From Desulfovibrio sp. Dsv1 (lineage in GTDB: Bacteria > Desulfobacterota > Desulfovibrionia > Desulfovibrionales > Desulfovibrionaceae): a stretch of 20,808 nt of DNA. Position numbers and translations under genes: made by a program. The notes below the pieces were generated by a model, which did not search any database, was not told where the DNA came from, and saw only the letters and a list, made by a program, of their open reading frames with translations. Shown here piece after piece: positions 7,750 to 14,735 of this stretch (position 1 is its first letter; every line of letters starts with the position of its first letter). Location of the stretch: NCBI GenBank assembly GCA_000403945.1, contig APFI01000325.1:1-20808 (forward strand), in the 5' to 3' direction.

Positions 7750-9903
7750 ATGCATGAAGCGCCCAAATCTCTTTCCGATTACCGCAAGCAAATCGACGAT
7801 GCCTTGCAGGATGACTTCCTGCGGCGCACTCTGGACACTTTTGCCGTATCCTACCAGGCAAACCGCGAAGCCGTTTTCCAGGAAGTGGACGAGCGCGGCC
7901 TCATCGCCCAGATAGCTGAAGCCAAGGATTACGCCTGCCAGCACATGGAAGAACTCTACCAGCGGTTCAAGGAGCAGGCGGAAAAGCGCGGCGTGCACGT
8001 GCACCGCGCGGCCACGGCCAAGGAAGCCAACGAGATTATCGCCCGCATCGCCAGGGAAAACGACGTCAAGAGGGTGGTTAAATCCAAATCCATGACCGCC
8101 GAGGAAATCCAGCTCAATCCCGCGCTGGAGGCCGAGGGCCTGATCGTGGACGAAACGGACCTGGGCGAATGGATTATCCAACTGCGCCATGAAGGCCCGT
8201 CGCACATGGTCATGCCCGCCATCCACCTCTCGCGCTACCAGGTGGCCGACGACTTCACCAAGGCCACGGGCGAGAAGCAGGACTCGGACATCCAGAAGCT
8301 GGTCAAGGTGGCCCGCGTGCAGTTGCGCCGCAAGTTCATCGCGGCGGACATGGGCATCAGCGGCTGCAACTTCGCCGTGGCCGAAAACGGGGCCGTGTCC
8401 ACCGTGACCAATGAGGGCAACGCCCGCATGGTCACCACCCTGCCGCGCGTGCATGTGGCCATCGCGGGTCTGGACAAGCTGATTTCCACCCTGGACCAGG
8501 CCCTCACGGCCCTGCTGGTGCTGCCTCGCAACGCCACGGCCCAGCGTCTGACCTCTTATGTCACCTGGATGTGCGGGGCTGGTCCCTGTGCTTCCGCGCC
8601 GGACAACAAAAAGATCATGCATGTGGTCTTTCTGGACAACGGCCGCACCGAAATCGCCAAAGACCCGCTCTTCTCGCAGATTTTCCGCTGCGTGCGCTGC
8701 GGGGCCTGCGCCAACGTCTGTCCGGTGTTCCGCCTGGTGGGCGGCCACAAGATGGGCTATATCTACATCGGCGCCATCGGCCTGATCCTGACCTATTTTT
8801 TCCACGGCAAGGACAAGGCCAAGGTGCTTTGCCAGAACTGCGTGGGCTGCGAAGCCTGCGCCAATGTCTGCGCGGGCGGCATCGACCTGCCGCGTCTGAT
8901 ACGCGAGATCCGCAGCCGCGTCACGGAGGAGCAGGGCGGCGGCGCCCAGGCGGCCCTGCTGGCCTCGGTGATGAAAAACCGCAAGCTCTTCCACAGCTTG
9001 CTCAAGTTCGCCAGATACGCCCAGAAACCCTTTACCGGCGGCACCCAGTTCCAGCGGCATCTGCCAGCCATTTTCCTGGGCAAGCACGGCTTCAAGGCTC
9101 TGCCCGCCATTGCCAACAAGTCCTTCCGCGACCGCTGGCCGGAAATCGCGCCCAAGGCCCAGAACCCGACCATGCGGGTGGCCATCTTCAGCGGCTGCGC
9201 CCAGGATTTCGTCTATCCCGAGCAGCTTGAAGCCTGCGTGAAGATTCTGGCGGCCAAAAACGTGGCTGTGGAGTTCCCCATGGAGCAGACCTGCTGCGGC
9301 CTGCCCCTGGAAATGATGGGCCAGCGCAAAACCTCCATAGATGTGGCCAAACAGAACGTCCAGGCTTTCGCTGTGGGCAAGTATGACGCCATCATCACCC
9401 TCTGCGCCAGTTGCGCCTCGCACCTGAAGCACGTCTATCCAAAGATCCTGGCTGATGAGCCGGACGTCTTGGCCCAGGCCAAGATCTTCGCGAACAAGGT
9501 CATCGACTTCAGTTCCTTTGTGCACGACAGGTTGGGCATCAAGGCCGAGGACTTCACCAATTCCGGCGACAGGGTCACCTACCACGCCGCCTGCCACCTC
9601 TGCCGCGGCCTGGGCGTCAGGGAAGCCCCGCGCGAACTTATCGCGGATGCGGCCCAATACGTGCCCTGCGAAGAAGAAGAGGTCTGCTGCGGCTTTGGCG
9701 GCACCTATTCCATGAAGTTCCCGGAAATCTCGGCCCAGTTGCTGGGCAACAAGCTGAAGAACATCCGCAAGACGCGCGCCGACCGTCTGGTGGTGGACTG
9801 TCCCGGCTGCGTCATGCAACTGCGTGGCGGCGCTGAAAAAAACGGTTTGAACATCAAGGTGCAGCATATCGCCGAGTTGCTGGCTGAAAACCTCAAACGT
9901 TAG
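7750..9903 (+). CDS. ldhH: L-lactate dehydrogenase large subunit, LutB-CCG fusion
   Basis: The 717-residue protein fuses a LutB-like part to a LutA-like part. Residues 1 to about 300 are a LUD domain (motifs KSKSMTAEEIQLNPALE, NFAVAENGAVSTVTNEGN). Two 4Fe-4S motifs follow: C314/C317/C320/C324, then C364/C367/C370/C374 with an extra C361. The C-terminal ~250 residues hold two CCG domains: GCAQDFVYP with TCCGLPLEMMG (515-516) and LCASCASH, then AACHLCRGLG, CCGFGGTYS (646-647) and CPGCVMQL. In Bacillus these functions are separate proteins LutA and LutB; the fusion is the usual Desulfovibrio form. The ATG at 7750 is preferred over an in-frame start inside lutC because GGAGG (7736-7740) lies nine bases upstream. 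With LutC it should oxidise L-lactate to pyruvate at the cytoplasmic membrane face. Catalytic detail of this family is not settled. Confidence 0.92.
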   Translation: MHEAPKSLSDYRKQIDDALQDDFLRRTLDTFAVSYQANREAVFQEVDERGLIAQIAEAKDYACQHMEELYQRFKEQAEKRGVHVHRAATAKEANEIIARIARENDVKRVVKSKSMTAEEIQLNPALEAEGLIVDETDLGEWIIQLRHEGPSHMVMPAIHLSRYQVADDFTKATGEKQDSDIQKLVKVARVQLRRKFIAADMGISGCNFAVAENGAVSTVTNEGNARMVTTLPRVHVAIAGLDKLISTLDQALTALLVLPRNATAQRLTSYVTWMCGAGPCASAPDNKKIMHVVFLDNGRTEIAKDPLFSQIFRCVRCGACANVCPVFRLVGGHKMGYIYIGAIGLILTYFFHGKDKAKVLCQNCVGCEACANVCAGGIDLPRLIREIRSRVTEEQGGGAQAALLASVMKNRKLFHSLLKFARYAQKPFTGGTQFQRHLPAIFLGKHGFKALPAIANKSFRDRWPEIAPKAQNPTMRVAIFSGCAQDFVYPEQLEACVKILAAKNVAVEFPMEQTCCGLPLEMMGQRKTSIDVAKQNVQAFAVGKYDAIITLCASCASHLKHVYPKILADEPDVLAQAKIFANKVIDFSSFVHDRLGIKAEDFTNSGDRVTYHAACHLCRGLGVREAPRELIADAAQYVPCEEEEVCCGFGGTYSMKFPEISAQLLGNKLKNIRKTRADRLVVDCPGCVMQLRGGAEKNGLNIKVQHIAELLAENLKR

Positions 9904-10054
9904 GCGCTGCTCTTCTAAATTGGTTTTTTTGCCTTCCGGCTGTGCCAAACTCGTTTTTTGCTCTAGCCGGGCATCGTAAGAGTACGCTCCCGTCGCAAAA
10001 AATTCGTTTTTTTTGCCGGAAGGACAAAACACCGCAATTAAAAAAAACAGCCTC

Positions 10055-10089
10055 ATGGATGGGCGGCCTGGGGCGGGCCGCCCATCCAT
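10055..10089. repeat. Perfect 14-bp stem-loop
   Basis: ATGGATGGGCGGCC (10055-10068) pairs perfectly with 10076-10089 around the seven-base loop TGGGGCG. On the + strand it is followed by A6, not T, so it is not an intrinsic terminator for the operon to its left. On the - strand it is followed by seven bases and then T8. It could stabilise messenger ends or stop antisense transcription. Confidence 0.6.
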
Positions 10090-10171
10090 AAAAAACATCA
10101 AGGAAAAGCGCGGTTAGAAAAAAAAAACGGCGCACCCTTGCCTTGTTATAGCCCTTTACGTTATTCAAGGA

Positions 10172-10184
10172 TAACCGGTATCAA
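10172..10184 (-). promoter_or_regulatory. Candidate operator shared with lactate operon
   Basis: Read on the - strand, this is TTGATACCGGTTA. The lactate operon promoter at 4075 reads TTGATACCTGTTG, so the two share TTGATACCnGTT. It lies ~125 bases before the permease start. A common transcription factor is the simplest explanation; no regulator gene lies in the window. Confidence 0.4.
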
Positions 10185-10305
10185 AGGTATTTGCTCCGCG
10201 TGCCGGCGCGGGGGGAGCGGGACCGGCCTGAAGAAAACGCCGGGCGTTTTCAGTCTGATAAACGGCTTGTCCCGCAGACCCGGTTAACCAAGTAGGGAGG
10301 TCTTC

Positions 10306-11994
10306 ATGTCTATTGGAATGCTGGCATTACTGGCGGTCATCCCCATTGTGGCGGCCCTTGTCCTGATGGTGGGCATGCGCTGGCCCGCCACGCGGGCCAT
10401 GCCCGTGGCCTGGCTGGCCTGCGCGGTCTGCGGCCTGATCGGCTGGAAACTGGATGTCATGTACCTGCTGGCGCTTTCCCTGCAGGGCGTGGTGGTCGCC
10501 GTGGGCGTGTTGATTATCGTCTTCGGTGCCATTCTTATTTTGTACACCCTTGAAAAAAGCGGCGGCATGGAGACCATCCAGCACGGCATGCAGAATGTGA
10601 GCCGTGACCGACGTCTTCAGGCCATCATTATCGGCTTCATGTTCGGCGCGTTCATTGAAGGCGCGGCGGGCTTCGGCACGCCAGCCGCCCTGGCCGCTCC
10701 CCTGCTGCTGGCCTTGGGCTTCCCGGCCATGGCGGCCGCAGTCATCTGCCTTGTGTTCAACAGCGTGCCCGTCACCTTCGGCGCGGTGGGCACCCCTGTC
10801 ATTGTGGGTTTCGGCTTCTTGAAAACGCCGGTGGCTGAAGCCGTGGCCGCCAATCCCAACCTCCCTTTCAGCTCATATGACGGTTTTTGCAAGGCCGTGG
10901 GCGAGTGGGCCACCTTCATGCACGCCCCCATGGCCATCATCCTGACCATCTTCATGCTCGGCTTCCTGACCCGTTTCTTCGGCGCGGAAAAATCCTGGTC
11001 CATCGGTTTCCGGGCATGGAAATACTGTGTGTTCGCCGCAGTCTGCTTTCTGATCCCCTATCTGCTCTGCGCCTGGCTGCTCGGCCCTGAATTCCCCAGC
11101 ATGCTCGGCGGCCTGCTCGGTCTGACCGTGGTGATCTGGGGCACCAAGAAGGGCTTCTGCGTGCCCAAGGACGTCTGGGGCTTTGCCCCGCACAGTGAAT
11201 GGGATCCCACCTGGTCCGGCACCGTGCCCCTGAATACCAAGACCGAATTCCAGGCCCGCATGAGCCAGTTCCAGGCTTGGCTGCCCTATGTGATCATCTG
11301 CGCTTTGCTGGTGATTTCCCGTGTGCCGCAACTGGGCCTCAAGGCCGTGCTCTCAGCCCAGAAACTGAGCTTCACCGACATCCTGGGATTCAAGGGCGTC
11401 AGCGCCAGCATTGATTACCTTTATGTGCCCGGCACCTTCTTCATCGTGGTGGCCCTGCTGACCATTCTGCTGCACAAGATGCCCGGTTCGGCCGTCAAGG
11501 ATGCCTGGACCGAAAGCTTCCGCAAGATGAAGTCCCCGACCATAGCCCTGATCTTCGCCGTGGCTCTGGTGTCCATCTTCCGCGGTTCCGGCACTAACCC
11601 CGTGGGCGCGCCCTCCATGCCCCTGTCCCTGGCCGAGGCCGTGGCCGCCGTCGCCGGCAGCGCCTGGCCCATGCTGGCCGCGTTTGTGGGCGGCCTCGGC
11701 GCGTTCATCACCGGATCCAACACGGTCTCCGATCTGATGTTCGGTGAATTCCAGTGGAGCATGGCCGCCACACTGGAGCTGCCCCGCCAGATCATCGTAG
11801 CCGCTCAGGCTGCGGGCGGCGCCATGGGTAATATGATCTGCGTGCACAACATCGTGGCCGCCTGCGCCGTGGTGGGCCTCTCCGGCCGTGAAGGCGAGGT
11901 GCTCAAGCGCACCTTCTGGCCCTTCGTACTCTACGGCATTGTGGTGGGCATCATCTGCTGGGTACTCATCTCCGCCAATCCCAATGTGTTCTAA
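10306..11994 (+). CDS. lctP: L-lactate permease, LctP family
   Basis: This 562-residue integral membrane protein imports lactate with protons. It is hydrophobic throughout, with a dozen or more predicted helices. Family hallmarks are GAAGFGTPAALAAP (from about residue 119), FNSVPVTFGAVGTPV just after, and near the C-terminus GGLGAFITGSNTVSDLMFG (from about 462) and AAGGAMGNMICVHNIVAACAV. The central cytoplasmic loop contains charged, tryptophan-rich sequence around PHSEWDPTWSG. The ATG at 10306 has AGGGAGG (10294-10300) five bases upstream. Length is normal for the family and nothing is missing. It follows the lactate-oxidation operon and shares a putative operator with it, so transport and oxidation are likely co-regulated. 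Discrimination between D- and L-lactate or glycolate cannot be read from sequence. Confidence 0.95.
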   Translation: MSIGMLALLAVIPIVAALVLMVGMRWPATRAMPVAWLACAVCGLIGWKLDVMYLLALSLQGVVVAVGVLIIVFGAILILYTLEKSGGMETIQHGMQNVSRDRRLQAIIIGFMFGAFIEGAAGFGTPAALAAPLLLALGFPAMAAAVICLVFNSVPVTFGAVGTPVIVGFGFLKTPVAEAVAANPNLPFSSYDGFCKAVGEWATFMHAPMAIILTIFMLGFLTRFFGAEKSWSIGFRAWKYCVFAAVCFLIPYLLCAWLLGPEFPSMLGGLLGLTVVIWGTKKGFCVPKDVWGFAPHSEWDPTWSGTVPLNTKTEFQARMSQFQAWLPYVIICALLVISRVPQLGLKAVLSAQKLSFTDILGFKGVSASIDYLYVPGTFFIVVALLTILLHKMPGSAVKDAWTESFRKMKSPTIALIFAVALVSIFRGSGTNPVGAPSMPLSLAEAVAAVAGSAWPMLAAFVGGLGAFITGSNTVSDLMFGEFQWSMAATLELPRQIIVAAQAAGGAMGNMICVHNIVAACAVVGLSGREGEVLKRTFWPFVLYGIVVGIICWVLISANPNVF

Positions 11995-12007
11995 ATCCTG
12001 ATCCACA

Positions 12008-12037
12008 GGAGTCCGGTCCCCTTCGGGGCCGGACTCC
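12008..12037 (+). terminator. Strong hairpin after the permease, no T-run
   Basis: GGAGTCCGGTCCC (12008-12020) pairs with GGGGCCGGACTCC (12025-12037) through 13 pairs including one G-T, capped by a tight CTTC turn. It starts 14 bases after the permease stop. No T-run follows, so it may be a weak terminator or a 3'-end stabiliser, and crcB may be read through it. Confidence 0.5.
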
Positions 12038-12053
12038 GCTGCGGCCCCTGGCC

Positions 12054-12424
12054 ATGATCCCTTCTCTGCTTGCCATCTGTTTGGGCGCGTCGGCCGGAGC
12101 CGTCCTGCGCTGGCTGCTCGGCTTGGCGCTGAACCCACTCTTTTCGACCGTACCTCTGGGCACCCTGGCCGCCAATTGGCTGGGGGGCTATATTATCGGC
12201 CTATAGCTCTCAGCCTGTTCGCCTTTTTCCCTTTTCTGGGCGCGGAATGGCGTTTGCTGGTAGTGACCGGCTTTCTGGGCGCGCTGACCACTTTTTCCAC
12301 CTTCTCGGCAGAAGTGGCGGCCCTGATCCAGCAGGGCCGACTGTGCTGGGCTGGCGGATCCGTGGCGCTGCATGTCTGCGGTTCTTTGCTTATGACTTTT
12401 TGGGGATGGGTACTTTTGCCCTGA
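12054..12424 (+). pseudogene. crcB: Fluoride channel CrcB, frameshifted
   Basis: CrcB (Fluc) is a small dimeric membrane channel that exports fluoride. The first part, from the ATG at 12054, reads LLAICLGASAGAVLRWLL and then AANWLGGYIIGL before meeting TAG at 12201-12203. One frame over, the protein continues from about 12199 as IALSLFAFFPFLGAEWRLL, then GFLGALTTFSTFSAE, the family's signature pore motif, and ends at 12424. Restoring one base near 12200 gives an uninterrupted 123-residue protein, the normal length. The four expected helices are all present. There is no clear ribosome binding site; expression may depend on read-through from the permease. No fluoride riboswitch pattern is seen. 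A single-base defect could be a sequencing error rather than a real inactivation. Confidence 0.85.
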
Positions 12425-12435
12425 TCCCGACATTT

Positions 12436-12618
12436 ATGGAGTGCATGGCGTTAAGCTCAGCCCGCATTACTCCGCCCCGCTGCAAAGCTTGCCTTTTTCC
12501 ACCCAGCGGCGTTGTAAAGCAGAAATTGACCTTGCAGTGCGAACAGCGCTATGCCAATACAGCTTTAGCCAACTGCGGACTGAACAAGCCCTTGTATGAC
12601 CGGCACCAGCGCATATGA
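12436..12618 (+). pseudogene. Decayed Com-like zinc-finger protein
   Basis: The 60-residue frame contains RCKAC, then GVVKQKLTLQCEQRYANTAL. Mu Com and its relatives have Cys-x2-Cys, a short hydrophobic link, Cys-Pro-x-Cys and a final asparagine (KCPRC..LN). Here the first pair is intact, but the second pair has one cysteine only (QCEQRY), and the beginning and end look unrelated. No ribosome binding site precedes the ATG. Com activates translation of the mom DNA-modification gene in Mu; no mom is present. The likeness is moderate and the function is surely lost if it is a Com. Confidence 0.4.
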
Positions 12619-12878
12619 AGTTACAGGCGTCTCCTTTTTCTGTTCGGTCATCCGATGGCTGAGGACAGCCATCACGCCAAGAAAAAAAGACTTGCGTGCC
12701 TCCTTTCGACTTTGCGATAGGATCTTATACAGATAGCCGTACATCCAGCCGCACACCTTCGGGTCGGCTCCCACGCCGCCAAACGGAATTTCCCCGATGT
12801 TCGGGGCATGAAAATACTGGCAATCGAAAACGCTTGCGGTACGGATGGCGAGAATATGCGCCCATTCCTTCAAAGCCC
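12565..12878 (-). pseudogene. C-terminal fragment of a DUF2786-type phage protein
   Basis: The - strand frame reads WAHILAIRTASVFDCQYFHA, then FGGVGADPKVCGWMYGYLYK, ending with FFLGVMAV and KKETPVTSYALVP before its stop at 12565. FxGV..DP..C.w.y.YLy and the late TPVT..ALVP are features I associate with the DUF2786 proteins of Mu-like prophages. The C-terminus is intact, but the N-terminal half is gone: upstream sequence on this strand (above ~12878) is already the MuF gene. Few residues separate YLYKIL from the RKEARKSFF segment, suggesting an internal deletion as well. It lies opposite to the other phage genes, so an inversion accompanied the loss. Function of the full protein is unknown. 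Confidence 0.6.
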
Positions 12879-14146
12879 CTGCGGGTCTTGCGGTTTATCC
12901 GCCCGCCATCCCCTCCATCCCCGACGATGAGGCTGTCGCGGCGCTCAGGCGGCGCGGCCTCAACCTCATCCCGTCCGGACACTGGACCGAGGTCTGGCAG
13001 CAGGCTCACCAGACGGGCTTCACCGTGGCGCAATCGGCGGGTTTTGACGTTCTCAGGGATATTCACGCCTCCCTGGTCAGGGCCATGTCCGAAGGCTGGA
13101 CTCCTGACCGTTTCCGCAGGGAGCTGACGCCCACGCTCCAGAGCAGGGGCTGGTGGGGCAAAACCGAGCGCGCCGATCCGCTCACCGGCGAGGTGCGGGA
13201 AGTGCAACTGGGCAGCCCGCGCCGCCTGCAAACGATTCTTGACGTCAACCTGCGCGTGTCCGCCGCCCGGGGCGACTGGCAGCGCCAGCACTCCGTCAGG
13301 GACGAGCGGCCCTGGCTGCGCTACACGGCGCTGCTGGACAATCGCACCCGGCCCCAGCACCGGCGCTGGCACGGCATCATCCTGCCCCGGGACCATCCCT
13401 GGTGGGAGACGCATTATCCGCCCAACGGCTGGCGCTGCCGCTGCAAGGCCATGAGCGTGAGCGGGGAGGATCTGGAGGCCGAGGGCTGGACGGTCAGCGA
13501 TGCCCCGGACGAGGGAGAAACGCCCTGGGTCAATCCCCGCACCGGGGAAATGCTCATGGTGCCGCGCGGCATTGACCCCGGCTGGGCCTACAATCCGGGC
13601 AATACGGATCAGGCGGCGCATGCGGCCCGTCTGATGATGGACAAGGTGGGGGATTGCCCACCCGCCATCGGCTCCGAGGCTCTGCGCGCGGCCGTGCCCC
13701 TGACGCCGGAAGGGGAAAGAACCGGGCTGGCCCGGCGGGCCGTGGCCCGGTTGGTTCAGGCCGGGCTTGCCACATGGATGGAAAATCCGGGAAGGCCCTT
13801 CCCCCTGGCCGTCCTGTCCCCGGAGGATGCCGCGGAAATCGGCGCGGCCGTTCAGGTGGCGCGCATCTCGGCGGAAACCCTTGCCAAGCAGAAAGCTCAC
13901 CACCCGGAACTGACGCCCGAGGATTACGCCCTGGCCCAGGAAGCCGTGGAGAAGGGCGAGAAATTGCGGCAGGACGCCCGCAATCTGGCCTTTGCGCTGG
14001 ACCGGCCCGGCGGCGTGGTGGTCATCGTCAAGGCTACACGGATCGGCGATGAATTGTATGTGACCAGCTTGCGGCGGTTGAGCGGGAAGGACAAAGAAAG
14101 ATTGCGGGCTGTCGGCAAATTGCGGCGGGGAAAGAATGAAAACTGA
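12845..14146 (+). CDS. MuF-type phage head morphogenesis protein
   Basis: This 433-residue frame is a Mu gp30-like minor head protein, which in Mu-like phages is injected with or helps assemble the capsid at the portal. The N-terminal part contains LRRRGLNLIPSGHWTEVWQQ and FTVAQSAGFDVLRDI. The MuF core shows LLDNRTRPQHRRWHG (163-177) and HPWWETHYPPNGWRCRC, with cysteines at 198 and 200. The C-terminal third resembles the phage MuF toxin-like or Mu barrel extension, ending KLRRGKNEN. The ATG at 12845 has no ribosome binding site, and its first ten or so codons are antisense to the DUF2786 fragment; the native start was probably lost at that junction. Homology begins near APAGLAVYPPA. The rest is intact, but expression is doubtful. 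Confidence 0.82.
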   Translation: MARICAHSFKAPAGLAVYPPAIPSIPDDEAVAALRRRGLNLIPSGHWTEVWQQAHQTGFTVAQSAGFDVLRDIHASLVRAMSEGWTPDRFRRELTPTLQSRGWWGKTERADPLTGEVREVQLGSPRRLQTILDVNLRVSAARGDWQRQHSVRDERPWLRYTALLDNRTRPQHRRWHGIILPRDHPWWETHYPPNGWRCRCKAMSVSGEDLEAEGWTVSDAPDEGETPWVNPRTGEMLMVPRGIDPGWAYNPGNTDQAAHAARLMMDKVGDCPPAIGSEALRAAVPLTPEGERTGLARRAVARLVQAGLATWMENPGRPFPLAVLSPEDAAEIGAAVQVARISAETLAKQKAHHPELTPEDYALAQEAVEKGEKLRQDARNLAFALDRPGGVVVIVKATRIGDELYVTSLRRLSGKDKERLRAVGKLRRGKNEN

Positions 14147-14266
14147 GGCGGGCGGTGGGGCCTGGCGTCCGCTCTCGCGGGAACCCCACAATGCGCTCCG
14201 AAGCGCTGATGCGCTTGTGCTACGGCTGCCAGATTCATCACCGTGTCACGCCCGCCTGTTGCCCTC

Positions 14267-14300
14267 AGGATAGCCCGATACCGAAAAATGTCAAATTTCG
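14267..14300 (-). promoter_or_regulatory. Leftward promoter candidate in phage spacer
   Basis: On the - strand TTGACA (14294-14289), a 16-base spacer and TATCCT (14272-14267) give 6/6 and 4/6 matches. CGAAA (14282-14286) and TTTCG (14296-14300) form an inverted repeat around the -35. Transcription would run antisense into the 3' end of MuF. It may be a relic of an early-gene or repressor promoter. Confidence 0.35.
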
Positions 14301-14664
14301 ATTCTGCGGGCCGTTTTTCCGCCAACCCATACCCACGCCCGGAAAAAGTTTTTCACCCTGTTTATGAACGCTCTTAAACGGGCTGATTCGGGCGCCGCGG
14401 GTTGCCGTTCCCGCCGTGGCAACCCCGTGCCGCTTCTCCCTTTTGTTTTTGCGCCCCGTGAAATTTTCTTGCATCCGGCGCAATGTTCGGCTAGGGTCTT
14501 CCCACGGAGCTTGAAAACTCCCTGAGAGCGGACGCCGCTCATTTGCCTTTCCACGAAGTGCGGCGCCTTTTCATTTTCCCCGCCATCCGGCCAGGGGATG
14601 CTTCCCGCGTATCAGCCGGGAGTGGGCCAATACAATACCGGGCAACCGGGAATATGCCCGCCGT

Positions 14665-14728
14665 CTCTCAGCGGTTTTCAGCTCCCGGCCCTCGCCATTT
14701 TGGCGAGGGCCAATGAAAACCCTGAGAG
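14665..14728 (+). promoter_or_regulatory. Long hairpin masking the rha ribosome binding site
   Basis: Paired blocks nest perfectly: CTCTCAG (14665-14671) with CTGAGAG (14722-14728), GG with CC, TTTTCA (14675-14680) with TGAAAA (14714-14719), and GGCCCTCGCC (14687-14696) with GGCGAGGGCC (14702-14711) around an ATTTT loop. That is 25 pairs with one bulged base and one internal loop. The likely rha ribosome binding site GAGAGG (14724-14729) lies in the 3' strand, so folding should block translation. Confidence 0.65.
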
Positions 14729-14735
14729 GTGTCCC

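Larger units (their letters stand above)
9904..10305 (+). promoter_or_regulatory. Structured intergenic region before the lactate permease
   Basis: The 402 bases carry no gene but much structure. Three T-runs follow ttcg/tcg/tgg triplets (9924-9930, 9954-9959, 10007-10014); the last makes the hairpin GCAAAAAA / TTTTTTGC (9995-10002, 10009-10016). CCTTCCGGC (9932-9940) is inverted at 10015-10023. A perfect 14-bp stem follows at 10055-10089. The sequence GGTATCAA (10177-10184) is the inverse of the repeat in the lactate operon promoter. GAAAACGCC-G-GGCGTTTTC (10233-10251) is another palindrome close to the gene. A weak promoter may be TTGCCT (10138-10143) with TATTCA (10162-10167). The permease probably has its own transcript. 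Confidence 0.5.
14147..14735. other. Non-coding phage segment with repeats and hairpins
   Basis: No protein frame here is convincing. GGCGTCCGCTCTC (14164-14176) recurs inverted at 14524-14536. GTGGGG (14155-14160) can pair with CCCCAC (14184-14189). A leftward sigma70-like promoter lies at 14294-14267. TGAAAAC followed by CCTGAGAG occurs twice (from 14513 and from 14714), the second copy inside the rha leader hairpin. In related phages a gpG-like gene may occupy this place, but I see no trace of one. Confidence 0.45.

Noticed and set aside
11995..12053. Fluoride riboswitch before crcB.
   Set aside because: Only a simple hairpin is seen; the conserved pseudoknot sequences are absent.
12725..14191. 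488-residue - strand open frame across MuF.
   Set aside because: It is antisense to the MuF gene with low-complexity composition; only the other - strand frame at 12565-12878 shows family features.
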